From: Cellulomonas rhizosphaerae
GTDB taxonomy: Bacteria > Actinomycetota > Actinomycetes > Actinomycetales > Cellulomonadaceae
Length of the DNA stretch: 64,000 nucleotides
Assembly: GCF_003470205.1 (NCBI RefSeq)
Contig: NZ_QWKP01000217.1
Location: forward strand, 1-64,000
Direction: 5' to 3'
Position 1 is the stretch's first letter, and each line of letters starts with the position of its first letter. Of the stretch, positions 8,746-18,776 are shown in pieces. Position numbers and translations under genes: made by a program. Below the pieces are notes generated by a model. That model was not told the DNA's origin. It worked only from the letters and a program-made list of their open reading frames with translations, and searched no databases.

Positions 8746-8779
8746 CCCAGGACCTCACGCCGTGGGGCGAAGGTCCCGA

Positions 8780-10492
8780 TCAGCCCTCGATGCGCTCCAC
8801 CCAGGACGACGAGAGCGACTCGTCCTCCAGGTCGAGCTCGCGCAGCATGCGCCGCATGACCGTCTCGTCGAGCTCGCCCGCGTCCCGCCGCTCCATGAGC
8901 ACACCGCGCTGGGCTGCGACGATGTCGCGCCGTAGCCGCTGCGCGCGGCTCGCCTCCTCGACGCCGGGCAGCTGCCCGGTCGCGGGCCGCCCCGCGGGGC
9001 CGAGGCCGTGCACGCTCTCGGCCGCGTCCATGTCGTCGGGCAGGTGGTCGTCCGCGTTCTCGGGGTCCAGCATCACCGCTGCCGCGGCTGCCCGGCCGCG
9101 CCATATCGTCGACAGCCGGCTGATCGCCTTCTCGGCCCTCTCCTCGCCCATGATCGCGGTCCACTCCGGCCGCTGGTCCTCGAGGACCCGCTGCACCGCG
9201 TCGGCGGTCGCGACCCGCATCGCCGCCTCCTGCGCCGCGTCGTCGGCGATCTCCGAGCCGGACCCGACCTTGAGCCGGGTGATGACCCACGGCAGCGTCA
9301 GGCCCTGCAGCAGGAGCGTGCCGATCGCGACGGTGTAGGCCGCGAGCTGGATCGTCGCGCGGTCGGTGAAGGGCTCGCCGTCGATGGTCGCGGGGATCGC
9401 GGCCGCGGCCGCGAGCGTCACGACCCCCCGCATGCCCGCCCAGGAGACGACGGCGGACTCCCTCGCCGACAGGGAGTCGTGCTCGGGCCGGTGCGACCCG
9501 CGCATGCGGAGGTGGTCGAACTTCGCGGTGCTGAACACGTACAGGGGCCGGATCAGCACGGCCGTGGCGAGCACGGCGACCGAGAGCACGATCCCGTGCG
9601 CGAGCCCTTGGTCGGACTCGATGACGTCGCGCACGACCCACGGCAGCTGCAGGCCGATCAACGCGAACGTGAACGACTCCAGGATGATGTCGAGCGTCGA
9701 CCACAGCGGACCCTCGTAGAGCCGCGTCGCGTAGCCCGCGCGCGGCGAGGTGTGGCCCAGGTAGAGGCCCGCGGTGACGACGGCCAGCACGCCCGAGCCC
9801 AGCAGCTCCTCCGCGGCCCAGTACGCGGCGAACGGCGTCATCAGCCCGATGGCCGAGGCGACGACGGGGTCGTCGAGGTGCGTGCGCACGCGGTGCACGA
9901 CCCAGCCGAGCCCGAGCCCCACGGCCACGCCGACGACCACCGCGATGCCGAACGTCGCGAGCCCGTCGCCCAACGCCCACGCGCCCGTCGCCACCCCCGC
10001 GAGCGCGACCTTGTAGAGGGTCAGCGACGTCGCGTCGTTGATCAGCGACTCTCCGGACAGCAGGGTCATCACCCGCCGGGGGAGGCCGAGCCGGCGTCCG
10101 ACGGCCGACGCGGCCACCGCGTCCGGCGGCGCGACCACGGCGCCGAGCACGAGCGCGACGGCGAACGGCGCCGCGGGCTCGAGCCACCAGAACACCGCCG
10201 CGACGGCCAGCGCGCTGACGAGCACGAGCCCCACGCCGAGGCGGGTGATCGAGTTCAGCGACGCCCGGAAGTCGCGGTACGACGACGACAGGGCCGCCGA
10301 GTACAGCAGCGGCGGCAGCACGAACTCGAGCAGCAGCTCGGAGTCGACCTCGAACCGCGGGATGAACGGCAGGAACGAGACGCCGATCGCTGCACCGACC
10401 ACGACGAGCGGCGCGGGCCAGCCGCGGCGGCGGCACGCGGCCGTGACCAGCACGGCCCCGGCGACCAGGATGAAGACCTCGACGTGGTGCAC
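8780..10492 (-). CDS. Na+/H+ antiporter, CPA1 family
   Basis: A 570-residue membrane protein with about 12 hydrophobic segments in the first ~400 residues and a hydrophilic cytoplasmic tail of ~160 residues. The motif SGESLINDATSL in the middle of the membrane domain carries the Asn-Asp ion-binding pair of the CPA1 (NhaP/NHE) antiporters, and VVAPPDAVAASAVGRRL precedes it. The family exchanges Na+ (or K+) for H+ and serves pH and salt balance. The tail (GEERAEKAISRLSTIW and beyond) is charged and may regulate the carrier. The GTG start has AAAGGA five bases upstream. adhE follows on the same strand after 34 bases without a terminator, so the two may be co-transcribed. Confidence 0.9.
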   Translation of the reverse strand: MHHVEVFILVAGAVLVTAACRRRGWPAPLVVVGAAIGVSFLPFIPRFEVDSELLLEFVLPPLLYSAALSSSYRDFRASLNSITRLGVGLVLVSALAVAAVFWWLEPAAPFAVALVLGAVVAPPDAVAASAVGRRLGLPRRVMTLLSGESLINDATSLTLYKVALAGVATGAWALGDGLATFGIAVVVGVAVGLGLGWVVHRVRTHLDDPVVASAIGLMTPFAAYWAAEELLGSGVLAVVTAGLYLGHTSPRAGYATRLYEGPLWSTLDIILESFTFALIGLQLPWVVRDVIESDQGLAHGIVLSVAVLATAVLIRPLYVFSTAKFDHLRMRGSHRPEHDSLSARESAVVSWAGMRGVVTLAAAAAIPATIDGEPFTDRATIQLAAYTVAIGTLLLQGLTLPWVITRLKVGSGSEIADDAAQEAAMRVATADAVQRVLEDQRPEWTAIMGEERAEKAISRLSTIWRGRAAAAAVMLDPENADDHLPDDMDAAESVHGLGPAGRPATGQLPGVEEASRAQRLRRDIVAAQRGVLMERRDAGELDETVMRRMLRELDLEDESLSSSWVERIEG

Positions 10493-10660
10493 GTCGGTCC
10501 TTTCGTCGGGTGGCGGTGGGACGCCCCATTCAACCGTGCGCGCTCACGACCGGCCTGTGCGCACCCGACCGCCCTGGGTACCCGGCCGAACGGTGCCTGC
10601 CACGCGGGACGGGCTCGCCGGGCGTGCGTGGCCCACCACTCGACGGCACGCGAGGAACGA

Positions 10661-10691
10661 AGAAGGCCGCATCGCGTCGATGCGGCCTTCT
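10661..10691 (-). terminator. Terminator of tRNA-Arg
   Basis: A perfect 14-base stem (AGAAGGCCGCATCG with its complement) around a three-base loop, four bases beyond the 3' end of the tRNA gene on the same strand. Confidence 0.85.
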
Positions 10692-10695
10692 GCTG

Positions 10696-10768
10696 TGCGC
10701 CCGAAAGGATTCGAACCTTCGACCTTCTGCTCCGGAGGCAGACGCTCTATCCACTGAGCTACGGGCGC
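10696..10768 (-). tRNA. tRNA-Arg, anticodon CCG
   Basis: Read on the minus strand this is a full 73-base cloverleaf. The acceptor stem GCGCCCG pairs with CGGGCGC, then come the D-arm (GCTC...GAGC) and the anticodon loop CTCCGGA on a TCTGC/GCAGA stem. The anticodon is CCG, reading CGG. The T-arm is GGTTCGAATCC with flanks, and the discriminator base is A. CCA is not encoded. The 5' end overlaps the last ten bases of the upstream GntR-type regulator gene, whose stop codon falls at tRNA bases 8-10. No integrase or attachment duplication was seen next to it. Confidence 0.96.
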
Positions 10769-11463
10769 GGGGCACCGGCGTGCGGTGCGGCGACGACATT
10801 ACCAGCCGAACGCTGCTCGCCCAGCAGCGCGGACAGGTATCGGGAGGTCTCGGCCGCCGCGCGATCGCTGTCCCCGGCCACGATCGCGTCGACGAGCGCG
10901 TCGTGCGAGTCGTGCCCGTGGACGTCGGTGACGAAGTTGAACCGGATGTTCTCGCCGATGGCGTCCAGCAGGTTCTCGTACAGCGACAGGAGCACGGGGT
11001 TGGCGGCCGTGCGGACGATCGTGCGGTGCAGCGCCAGGTCGGTCGCGACCATCGACTCCAGGTCGGCGGCGACGTAGGCCGCGGAGCGCTCGTCGCGCTG
11101 GTCGAGCAGTGTGGCGGCGTCCGTCGCGTTGCGTCGTCGGGCGGCGAGCCGGGCGGCCTCGATCTCCAGGGCGCGGCGCACCTCGACCACGTCGCGCTGC
11201 CGCGCGTCGGCGATCTGCCGGCCCATCGACGCGGCCAGCTCGGACGTGGACAGCACGTACGTGCCCGATCCCTGCCGACGCTCGAGCAGCCCCGCGTGCA
11301 CGAGCGACTGGACCGCCTCGCGCACGGTGTTGCGCCCCACGCCGAGCAGCTCGACGAGCGCGGGCTCGGGCGGGATGCGCGCGCCGACGGGCCACTGACC
11401 CGAGGCGATGCGGTCGCGGAGCTGGCTGACGGTCGAGTCGATGAGTCCGGTGCGTCGGGGCAT
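10759..11463 (-). CDS. GntR-family transcriptional regulator, FadR/FCD subfamily
   Basis: A 234-residue repressor. The N-terminal winged helix (residues ~8-70) has the GntR pattern IPPEPALVELLGVGRNTVREAVQSLVHAGLLERRQG, broken across the recognition helix. The C-terminal FCD helical domain follows, with possible metal/ligand positions in DLALHRTIV and HDALVDAI. FCD regulators bind small carboxylates or similar metabolites, and the ligand here is unknown. The gene is divergent from an MFS carrier of the CynX/NimT type, which it plausibly controls. Its stop codon lies inside the tRNA-Arg gene, so transcripts read straight into the tRNA. Confidence 0.88.
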   Translation of the reverse strand: MPRRTGLIDSTVSQLRDRIASGQWPVGARIPPEPALVELLGVGRNTVREAVQSLVHAGLLERRQGSGTYVLSTSELAASMGRQIADARQRDVVEVRRALEIEAARLAARRRNATDAATLLDQRDERSAAYVAADLESMVATDLALHRTIVRTAANPVLLSLYENLLDAIGENIRFNFVTDVHGHDSHDALVDAIVAGDSDRAAAETSRYLSALLGEQRSAGNVVAAPHAGAPRP

Positions 11464-11511
11464 GCGCGGTTAGGCTCCGTGTCCAGGCATGCGGTGCAGT
11501 CAACACCGGCA

Positions 11512-11531
11512 GGTCCGGCCTCCGCCAGACC
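11512..11531. promoter_or_regulatory. Candidate operator between GntR gene and MFS gene
   Basis: An inverted repeat GGTCCGGC-CTCC-GCCAGACC (seven of eight positions pair) lies in the 115-base region between the divergent regulator and carrier genes. Spacing is compatible with a dimeric GntR site. Nothing else supports it. Confidence 0.25.
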
Positions 11532-11578
11532 CCGTCCAGGTCATCTTCCCTTTCCCGCGTGCCGGAACCGGGAGAACC

Positions 11579-12826
11579 GTGCCGTCCGCCGTGCCCGCGC
11601 CCTGGCGCGGGCGGATCGTCGTCCTCGTCGGCATCGTCCTGGTCGGGCTCAACCTGCGCATCGCGGTCGCCTCGGTCTCGCCGATCCTCGACCTGGTTCG
11701 CGCCGACGTGGACCTCACGGCGGCCGAGGTGGGCCTGCTCGGCACGATCCCGGTCATCTCGTTCGCGCTGTTCGGGTCGCTCGCCACGCCGCTGGCCCGC
11801 AGGTTCGGGCTCGAGCCGACGATGGTCGCGGCGCTGCTGCTGTCCGCGGTCGGCGAGGTCGCCCGCGCCCTGACGTCGTCGGCCCCGGGCTTCCTGGGTT
11901 GGTCGATGATCGCGCTCGCGGGCATGGGCATGGGCAACGTGCTGCTCCCGCCTCTGGTCAAGCGGTACTTCCCGGACCGGATCGGCGCCGTGACGGCCGC
12001 GTACTCGGTCGCGCTGTCGATCAGCACGGCGCTCCCGCCGCTGTTCGCCCTGCCGCTCGCCCGCGCGACGAGCTGGCGCGTGGCCGTCGGGGTGTGGGCC
12101 GTCGTCGGCCTCGCAGCCGCCGTGCCGTGGCTGTTCGTCATCGCGCGGTCGGCCTCCGCACGGGCGCACCTGCGCTCGATCCTGCGCCGGGCGCCGCAGC
12201 CCGGCGGGCCAGGGGCGCTGGGCGGTGCGGGCGGCGACGAGGTGCGCGTGGTGTGGCGCTCGCGGCAGGCGTGGGCGATGGCGCTGATGTTCGGCATGAA
12301 CTCGCTCGGCACCTACGTCGGGTTCGCGTGGCTGCCCACGCTGCTCGCCGACGCCGGCCTGCCGAGCGACGAGGGCGGCCGCTGGCTCGCGCTGTTCGCG
12401 GTGCTCGGGGCGCCGATGTCGCTGTTCGGACCGGTGCTCGCGCAGCGCATGCGCAACCCCTACCCGCTCGTCGTCGCGTTCGTCGCGTGCTGGGCGATCG
12501 GCTACACGGGCCTGTGGTTCACGCCCGCGCACGGCACCGCGGTGTGGATGGTGCTGCTCGGCATCGGCCCGTCGTCGTTCCCCGTGCTGCTCGCGCTGAT
12601 CGGGCTGCGCAGCACGTCGAGCGCGACCGCGGTCGCGCTCTCGGGGATGGTGCAGGGCACCGGGTACGTGATCTCGGGCTTCGGGCCGATCGGGATCGGC
12701 ATCGTCTACGAGGCCACGGGGGGCTGGCACGCGCCGATCGCGGTGCTGCTCGGCTGCCTCGTCGTGCTGCTCGTGGCCGCCTGGTTCGCGTGCCGCCCGA
12801 CGATGATCGGTCCGCCCGTCGGGTGA
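11579..12826 (+). CDS. MFS transporter, CynX/NimT-like
   Basis: A 415-residue carrier with about 12 membrane helices. GLNLRIAVASVSPIL in helix 1 and AGMGMGNVLLPPLVKRYFPDR in two parts across helix 4 are typical of the cyanate/nitroimidazole (CynX/NimT) branch. GTG 11579 was chosen as start because GGGAG lies five bases upstream and the protein then begins just before helix 1; a longer frame from 11489 has no ribosome site. The divergent GntR regulator is the likely controller. The substrate is unknown, since members move cyanate, nitroimidazoles or other small anions. Confidence 0.85.
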   Translation: MPSAVPAPWRGRIVVLVGIVLVGLNLRIAVASVSPILDLVRADVDLTAAEVGLLGTIPVISFALFGSLATPLARRFGLEPTMVAALLLSAVGEVARALTSSAPGFLGWSMIALAGMGMGNVLLPPLVKRYFPDRIGAVTAAYSVALSISTALPPLFALPLARATSWRVAVGVWAVVGLAAAVPWLFVIARSASARAHLRSILRRAPQPGGPGALGGAGGDEVRVVWRSRQAWAMALMFGMNSLGTYVGFAWLPTLLADAGLPSDEGGRWLALFAVLGAPMSLFGPVLAQRMRNPYPLVVAFVACWAIGYTGLWFTPAHGTAVWMVLLGIGPSSFPVLLALIGLRSTSSATAVALSGMVQGTGYVISGFGPIGIGIVYEATGGWHAPIAVLLGCLVVLLVAAWFACRPTMIGPPVG

Positions 12827-12889
12827 CGGCGTGCGCCGGCCGGCCGCTCGCCGCGCGCATCGGGGACGAACCGGGTAGAACCGGTCCCC

Positions 12890-13921
12890 ATGACCATCGT
12901 CGGATTCCACAACTCGCACGAGCAGGTCCATCCCGCTGCGCTCCTGGCGGCCACCAAGCGCGCCGAGCAGGCCGGCTTCGACGCCGCGATGTGCTCGGAC
13001 CACTGGGCTCCGTGGTCGGTCCGGCAGGGGCACTCCGGGTACGCCTGGACGTGGCTCGGCGCGGCGATGGCGACGACCCAGCTGCCGTTCGGGGTCGTGA
13101 ACGCTCCCGGCCAGCGCTACCACCCGGCGGTCGTCGCGCAGGCGGTCGCGAGTCTCGGGGCCATGTTCCCCGGCCGGTTCTGGGTGGCGCTGGGGTCGGG
13201 GGAGAACCTCAACGAGCACATCACCGGCGCCCGCTGGCCGGCCAAGGCCGAGCGCGACGCACGCCTGCGGGAGTGCGTCGAGGTGATCCGCGCGCTGCTC
13301 GACGGGGAGGAGGTCACCCACGACGGCCTGGTCACGGTGGACCGCGCCAAGCTCTGGACGCTGCCCGACGAGAAGCCGCTGCTCATCGGGCCCGCGGTCA
13401 CGCCCGCGACGGCCAGGGCGCACGCCAACTGGGCCGACGGGCTGGTCACGGTGAACCAGAGTCCGGAGATCCTCCGGCAGGTGGTGCAGGAGTACCGCGA
13501 GGCGGGCGGCCGCGGCGAGGTCGCGCTGCAGGTGCACGTGTCGTGGGCGCCCGACGAGGCCACGGCCCTGCAGCTCGCGCGGGAGCAGTGGAGCGGCCAG
13601 GTGTACGGACCGCCGACCGCCTGGGACCTCGACACCCCCGAGGCGTTCGACTCGATCGCGGCGGACGTCAGCGACGAGGCCGTGCGCCGCAGCGTGCTCG
13701 TCGACCACGACCCGGCGCGTCTCGCCGACCGACTGAGCGAGCTCGTCGCGATCGGCTTCGACGCGATCTACCTCCACCAGGTCGCGACGGACCCCGGACC
13801 GGACGACGAGAAGCACGACGACGCCGCACCGACGAGCACCCCGCGCAGCGCCACGCTCGACGCATTCGTCGACATGGCCGCCGAGCACCTCCTGCCCCAG
13901 CTCAAGCAGGTGAACGCATGA
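12890..13921 (+). CDS. Luciferase-like flavin oxidoreductase (TIGR03885-like)
   Basis: A 343-residue TIM-barrel protein of the luciferase-like monooxygenase superfamily. Supporting motifs are the N-terminal GFHNSHEQVHP strand, FDAAMCSDHWAPW, the GRFWVALGSGENLNEHI segment and the C-terminal FDAIYLHQVATDP. The last two match the subgroup described as probable non-F420 flavin oxidoreductases, whose genes tend to sit beside a GH13 enzyme. That pairing is recalled, not checked. Its stop overlaps the start of the GH13 gene by four bases (ATGA), so the two are co-translated. The substrate is unknown. A role in modifying a sugar or sugar-linked compound is inference. Confidence 0.82.
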   Translation: MTIVGFHNSHEQVHPAALLAATKRAEQAGFDAAMCSDHWAPWSVRQGHSGYAWTWLGAAMATTQLPFGVVNAPGQRYHPAVVAQAVASLGAMFPGRFWVALGSGENLNEHITGARWPAKAERDARLRECVEVIRALLDGEEVTHDGLVTVDRAKLWTLPDEKPLLIGPAVTPATARAHANWADGLVTVNQSPEILRQVVQEYREAGGRGEVALQVHVSWAPDEATALQLAREQWSGQVYGPPTAWDLDTPEAFDSIAADVSDEAVRRSVLVDHDPARLADRLSELVAIGFDAIYLHQVATDPGPDDEKHDDAAPTSTPRSATLDAFVDMAAEHLLPQLKQVNA

Positions 13922-15591
13922 GGATCCACGACACCGGTGACCTGTGGTGGAAGAACGCCGTCATCTACTGCCTCGACGTCGAGACGTACATGGACTGGAA
14001 CGACGACGGTGTCGGCGACCTGCCGGGCCTCGTCCAGCGCATCGACCACCTCGCCGACCTGGGCGTCACCTGCCTGTGGCTCATGCCCTTCTACCCGACG
14101 GCCGACTTCGACGACGGGTACGACATCGCCGACTTCTACGGCGTCGACCCGCGCCTGGGTCACGCGGGCGACCTCGTCGAGGTGATCCGCACGGCCAAGG
14201 ACCGCGGGATCCGGGTGATCGTCGACCTCGTGGTGAACCACACCTCGGAGAAGCACCCGTGGTTCGTCAGCGCCCGCGCGAGCAAGGACAGCCCGTACCG
14301 CGACTTCTACGTGTGGCGCTCGGACAAGCCTCCGTCGACCAAGGACAAGGTCGTCTTCCCGGACAAGGAGGACGGCATCTGGACGAAGGACGAGGCGACC
14401 GGCGAGTGGTACCGGCACACCTTCTACCACCAGCAGCCGGACCTCAACACCGCCAACCCGCAGGTCAGGGACGCGATCGCGAAGGTCGTCGGCTACTGGG
14501 CCGAGCTCGGGCTGAGCGGGTTCCGGGTGGACGCCGTGCCGTTCTTCCTGGCCGACGCCGCGAAGACTCCCGGCGAGGACAAGCACGACTTCCTCAAGGA
14601 GCTGCGGGCGTTCCTCACCCGCCGGGTCGGCGACGCGATCCTCATGGGTGAGGTCAACCTGCCGTACGCGGAGCAGAGGAGGTACTTCGGCGGCGACGAC
14701 GCCGACAGCGACGAGCTGACCCTGCAGTTCGACTTCATCGGGATGCAGAACCTCTACCTGGCGCTGGCCCGGCAGGACGCCCGGCCGATGGCCGCGGCCC
14801 TGGCGCAGCGGCCCGAGATCCCGCATGACGCGCAGTGGGCCACGTTCGTCCGCAACCACGACGAGCTGACGCTGGACAAGCTGTCGGAGGAGGAGAAGCA
14901 GGAGGTGTTCGCCGCCTTCGGCCCGGACCCCGACATGCAGCTGTACGACCGTGGCCTGCGTCGGAGGCTGCCCACGATGCTCGGTGGTGACCCGCGGCGC
15001 ATCCGGATGGTCTACTCCCTGCTCTTCTCGCTGCCCGGCACCCCCGTGCTCTTCTACGGCGAGGAGATCGGGATGGGCGAGAACCTCGCCGCCGAGGGAC
15101 GCATGGCGGTCCGCACCCCGATGCAGTGGACCTCGGGGCCGAACGGCGGCTTCTCCCGGGCGGCGAAGCGCAAGCTGGCCGGGCCGGTCACCGAGGGCGG
15201 CTTCGCGCCCGAGCACGTCAACGTCTCCGACCAGCGCCGCGACCCCGACTCGCTCCTCACGTTCGTCCAGCTGCTGGTGCGGCGCTACCGCGAGTGCCCC
15301 GAGCTGGGCTGGACGACACGTGCGGAGATCCTCGACCAGCCGCACACCGCCGTCCTGGCCCACCGCAGCACGTGGGACGACGGGTCGTTGGTCGCGCTGC
15401 ACAACCTGGGCGCCGAGGCCGTGACAGTTCCGCTGCGGCTGGCCGACTGCGACGGCACGGTCCGCCTGGTGGACCTGCTGCAGGACGGCGGGTGCGCGCT
15501 CGACGAGCGTGGCCGCGCGGAGGTCGAGCTCGACGGCTACGGCTACCGCTGGCTGCGCGTGGTCCGGGAATGCGACCGCCGCATCGTCTGA
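13918..15591 (+). CDS. GH13 alpha-amylase-family enzyme, trehalose-synthase-like
   Basis: A 557-residue glycoside hydrolase family 13 protein without signal peptide, so cytoplasmic. The (beta/alpha)8 barrel shows [12 protein letters not shown] (region I), GFRVDAVPF with nucleophile D205, MGEVNLP with acid/base E245 and FVRNHDEL with D315. A C-terminal beta domain ends the protein. Overall it resembles trehalose synthase and alpha-glucosidases, but the opening [18 protein letters not shown] differs from the usual trehalose-synthase start, so substrate and reaction (maltose to trehalose, or hydrolysis) are open. It is translationally coupled to the preceding flavin oxidoreductase. Confidence 0.85.
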   Translation: MRIHDTGDLWWKNAVIYCLDVETYMDWNDDGVGDLPGLVQRIDHLADLGVTCLWLMPFYPTADFDDGYDIADFYGVDPRLGHAGDLVEVIRTAKDRGIRVIVDLVVNHTSEKHPWFVSARASKDSPYRDFYVWRSDKPPSTKDKVVFPDKEDGIWTKDEATGEWYRHTFYHQQPDLNTANPQVRDAIAKVVGYWAELGLSGFRVDAVPFFLADAAKTPGEDKHDFLKELRAFLTRRVGDAILMGEVNLPYAEQRRYFGGDDADSDELTLQFDFIGMQNLYLALARQDARPMAAALAQRPEIPHDAQWATFVRNHDELTLDKLSEEEKQEVFAAFGPDPDMQLYDRGLRRRLPTMLGGDPRRIRMVYSLLFSLPGTPVLFYGEEIGMGENLAAEGRMAVRTPMQWTSGPNGGFSRAAKRKLAGPVTEGGFAPEHVNVSDQRRDPDSLLTFVQLLVRRYRECPELGWTTRAEILDQPHTAVLAHRSTWDDGSLVALHNLGAEAVTVPLRLADCDGTVRLVDLLQDGGCALDERGRAEVELDGYGYRWLRVVRECDRRIV

Positions 15592-15634
15592 GGCCCCCCC
15601 GGGGCGCGCTGACCTGATCCCCTACCCTTGTGCG

Positions 15635-17314
15635 GTGACCCCCGAGCAGCTCGCCCAGGCCATCACGGCCGCCCTCGTGCAGGCCGTCGACGACGGAACC
15701 TTCGCCCTCGACGCCGCGGACGTGCCCACGACCGTCCACCTCGAGCGTCCGCGCCAGCGCGACCACGGCGACTGGGCCACCAACGTCGCCCTGCAGCTGG
15801 CCAAGAAGGCCGGCACCAACCCGCGTGCGTTCGCGACCGAGCTCGCCTCGCGCCTCGGCGCGGTCGACGGCGTCGCGTCGGTCGACATCGCCGGCCCGGG
15901 CTTCCTCAACATCCGCCTCGACGCGGCCGCCGCGGGCGAGCTCGCGCGCTCGGTCGTCGAGTCCGGCGAGGCCTACGGGCGCGGCGCGACGCTCAGCGGC
16001 GTCCGGATCAACCTCGAGTTCGTCTCCGCCAACCCCACCGGGCCGCTGCACATCGGCGGCGTGCGCTGGGCGGCCGTGGGCGACAGCCTGGCCCGCGTGC
16101 TGCAGGCGGCCGGTGCCGACGTGACGCGCGAGTACTACTTCAACGACCACGGCGCGCAGATCGACCGCTTCGCGCGCTCGCTCGTCGCCCGCGCGCAGGG
16201 CCGCCCCGCCCCCGAGGACGGCTACGGCGGCGAGTACATCACCGAGATCGCCGACCAGGTCATCGGCGACGCGATCGCCGCCGGCGAGCCCGACCCGCGC
16301 ACGCTGCCCGACGACGAGGCCACCGAGGCGTTCCGGGCGCGCGGCGTCGAGCTCATGTTCGGCGAGGTCAAGGAGTCGCTGCACGACTTCGGCGTCGACT
16401 TCGACGTCTACTTCCACGAGGACTCGCTGCACGAGTCCGGGGCGGTGGACCGCGCGGTCGCCCGCCTGCGCGAGCTCGGCCACATCTTCGAGGCCGACGG
16501 CGCCACGTGGCTGCGGACCACCGACTTCGGTGACGACAAGGACCGCGTCATCATCAAGTCGGACGGCCAGGCCGCCTACATCGCGGGTGACATCGCCTAC
16601 TACCTGGACAAGCGCGAGCGCGGGTTCGACCGCGTGTTCATCATGCTCGGCGCGGACCACCACGGGTACGTCGGCCGCATGATGGCCGTGTGCGCGGCGT
16701 TCGGGGACACCCCGCACGTCAACCTCGAGCTGCTCATCGGCCAGCTGGTCAACCTGGTCAAGGACGGCCAGCCCGTGCGGATGTCCAAGCGCGCCGGCAC
16801 GGTCGTCACCATGGAGGACCTCGTCGACGCCGTGGGGGTCGACGCCGCCCGCTACGCCCTGGCGCGCTCGTCGGCCGACTCCCAGATCGACCTCGACCTG
16901 GACCTGCTCGCCAAAGCGACCAACGAGAACCCCGTGTTCTACGTGCAGTACGCGCACGCGCGCACGGTCAACGTGGGCCGCAACGCGGGCGACGCGGGCG
17001 TGCGCCGCGAGGACGGGTTCGACGCGTCGCTGCTCGACCACCCGAGCGAGGCCGTGCTCCTGGGCCAGATCGCCGAGCTCCCGCGGATCGTCGCGCAGGC
17101 GGCGGACCTGCGCGAGCCGCACCGCGTCGCGCGCTACCTCGAGGAGCTCGCCGGGTCGTACCACAAGTGGTACGACCAGCGCCGCGTCACGCCGTTCGGC
17201 GACGAGGAGGTCAGCGACGTGCACCGCACGCGCCTGTGGCTCAACGACGCCACCCGCCAGGTGCTCGCCAACGGGCTCGCGCTGCTCGGGGTGTCCGCGC
17301 CGGAGCGGATGTGA
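15635..17314 (+). CDS. argS: Arginyl-tRNA synthetase
   Basis: A 559-residue class I aminoacyl-tRNA synthetase charging tRNA-Arg. The N-terminal Add-1 domain comes first, then [12 protein letters not shown] (the HIGH-type signature as HIGG), [13 protein letters not shown], the KMSK loop as RMSKRAGT, and the C-terminal anticodon-binding helical domain with [10 protein letters not shown]. The GTG start at 15635 gives the family's normal N-terminus, whereas longer upstream frames do not. Its stop overlaps the GTG of lysA (GTGA), a pairing common in actinobacteria. Confidence 0.96.
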   Translation: MTPEQLAQAITAALVQAVDDGTFALDAADVPTTVHLERPRQRDHGDWATNVALQLAKKAGTNPRAFATELASRLGAVDGVASVDIAGPGFLNIRLDAAAAGELARSVVESGEAYGRGATLSGVRINLEFVSANPTGPLHIGGVRWAAVGDSLARVLQAAGADVTREYYFNDHGAQIDRFARSLVARAQGRPAPEDGYGGEYITEIADQVIGDAIAAGEPDPRTLPDDEATEAFRARGVELMFGEVKESLHDFGVDFDVYFHEDSLHESGAVDRAVARLRELGHIFEADGATWLRTTDFGDDKDRVIIKSDGQAAYIAGDIAYYLDKRERGFDRVFIMLGADHHGYVGRMMAVCAAFGDTPHVNLELLIGQLVNLVKDGQPVRMSKRAGTVVTMEDLVDAVGVDAARYALARSSADSQIDLDLDLLAKATNENPVFYVQYAHARTVNVGRNAGDAGVRREDGFDASLLDHPSEAVLLGQIAELPRIVAQAADLREPHRVARYLEELAGSYHKWYDQRRVTPFGDEEVSDVHRTRLWLNDATRQVLANGLALLGVSAPERM

Positions 17315-18657
17315 CGCTGGGCGAGCCCTGGTCGCGCGGGGTCTCCCGCTCGGCCGAGGGCGACGTCCGCGTCGCGGGCGTGAGCGTGCACGAGCTCGCC
17401 GCGCAGCACGGCACCCCGGCCTACGTGCTCGACGAGGCCGACCTGCGCTCGCGGGCCTCGGGCTACCGTCGCGCGTTCGAGGCCGCGTTCGCGGAGATCG
17501 GCGCGGGCGTCGACGTCTACTACGCGGGCAAGGCGTTCCTGTCGCTCGCGGTCGCGCGGTGGGTGCACGACGAGGGCCTGCGCGTGGACACCGCCACGGG
17601 TGGCGAGCTCGCCATCGCGCTGCGGGCCGGCGTCCCCGGCCCGCACATCGGGCTGCACGGCAACAACAAGTCGGACGACGAGATCGTCACCGCGCTCGAG
17701 GCGGGCGTCGGCCGGATCATCGTCGACTCGCTCGTCGAGATCGAGCGGGTCGCCGACCTCGCCGGTGCGCGAGGGCTCGTTGCGCCCGTCATGGTCCGCG
17801 TGACCACGGGTGTGCACGCGGGCGGGCACGAGTACATCTCGACCGCGCACGAGGACCAGAAGTTCGGGCTCTCGGTCGCCGGCGGCGCCGACAGCCCCGC
17901 GATGGCCGCGCTGCGGCGCGCGGTCGAGCGGCCCGAGCTGCACCTGCTCGGCATCCACTCGCACATCGGCTCGCAGATCCTCGACCCGTCCGGCTTCGAG
18001 GTCGCAGCCCGCGTGGTGCTGACCCTGCGCGCGGAGCTCGCCGAGCGCACGGGCGTGCTGGTCGACGAGGTGGACCTGGGCGGCGGCTACGGCATCGCCT
18101 ACCTGCCCGGCGAGGTCGCGCTCGACCCGGACCGCATCGCGAAGGACGTCGCCGCGTCGGTGCAGGCCAGCTCCGCGGACCTCGGCACGCCGCTGCCGCG
18201 CTTCTCGATCGAGCCCGGTCGCGCGATCGTCGGACCCGCGGGGCTGACGCTCTACACCGTCGGCACGGTCAAGCCCGTGCGGATCGACGACGGGCGCGTG
18301 CGCACGTACGTCTCCGTGGACGGCGGGATGAGCGACAACATCCGACCCGCGCTCTACGGCGCGCAGTACCACGCGGAGCTCGTCGGGCGGGTCTCGCAGG
18401 TCGAGCCCGTGCTCGCGCGCGTGGTCGGCAAGCACTGCGAGTCGGGTGACATCGTGGTGCACGAGGTCCAGCTCCCGGGCGACGTGCGGGCGGGCGACCT
18501 GCTCGCCGTCGCCGCGACCGGCGCGTATGGGCGCTCGATGGCCTCCAACTACAACCAGGTGCCCCGCCCGCCGGTCGTCGCGGTGACCGACGGGAGGGCC
18601 CGCGTGCTGCTCCGCCGCGAGACCGTCGACGACCTGCTCGCGCTCGACCAGGGCTGA
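17311..18657 (+). CDS. lysA: Diaminopimelate decarboxylase
   Basis: A 448-residue fold-type III PLP enzyme that decarboxylates meso-diaminopimelate to L-lysine, the last step of lysine synthesis. The PLP lysine is K74 in [37 protein letters not shown], the glycine-rich phosphate loop [17 protein letters not shown] and the second-site [16 protein letters not shown] are present. Start GTG 17311 overlaps the argS stop. In many relatives hom follows directly; here it lies more than 14 kb downstream, beyond a haem-uptake locus. Confidence 0.96.
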   Translation: MTLGEPWSRGVSRSAEGDVRVAGVSVHELAAQHGTPAYVLDEADLRSRASGYRRAFEAAFAEIGAGVDVYYAGKAFLSLAVARWVHDEGLRVDTATGGELAIALRAGVPGPHIGLHGNNKSDDEIVTALEAGVGRIIVDSLVEIERVADLAGARGLVAPVMVRVTTGVHAGGHEYISTAHEDQKFGLSVAGGADSPAMAALRRAVERPELHLLGIHSHIGSQILDPSGFEVAARVVLTLRAELAERTGVLVDEVDLGGGYGIAYLPGEVALDPDRIAKDVAASVQASSADLGTPLPRFSIEPGRAIVGPAGLTLYTVGTVKPVRIDDGRVRTYVSVDGGMSDNIRPALYGAQYHAELVGRVSQVEPVLARVVGKHCESGDIVVHEVQLPGDVRAGDLLAVAATGAYGRSMASNYNQVPRPPVVAVTDGRARVLLRRETVDDLLALDQG

Positions 18658-18693
18658 CCAGCGCATCTGTGAGGGTTCCCACAACGGCGGCGA

Positions 18694-18728
18694 GGTTAGG
18701 TAAGGCTCGGCATGGTTAGGATTGCCTA
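18694..18728 (+). promoter_or_regulatory. Candidate DtxR/IdeR iron boxes before hmuT
   Basis: Two overlapping partial matches to the DtxR operator TTAGGTTAGGCTAACCTAA lie 48-83 bases before hmuT. TTAGGTAAGGCTCGGC begins at 18696, and GGTTAGGATTGCCTA spans 18714-18728. Each agrees at about 12 of 19 positions. The better boxes at 24163 and 26994 in the same locus strengthen the call. Iron-loaded DtxR would repress the haem transporter. Confidence 0.6.
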
Positions 18729-18776
18729 TGTGCGCGCCGATGGGGCGTGACCTAGGACCTACCGTCGAGGACTCGC

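Noticed and set aside
10660-10800. tRNA-Arg as an integration site of a mobile element
   Set aside because: No integrase, no repeated tRNA 3' end and no foreign-looking genes on either side.
10510-11578. Long plus-strand frame through tRNA-Arg and the GntR gene leading towards the GH13 gene
   Set aside because: It crosses the tRNA and antisense regulator, and has no ribosome site or recognisable domain until the GH13 gene begins at 13918.
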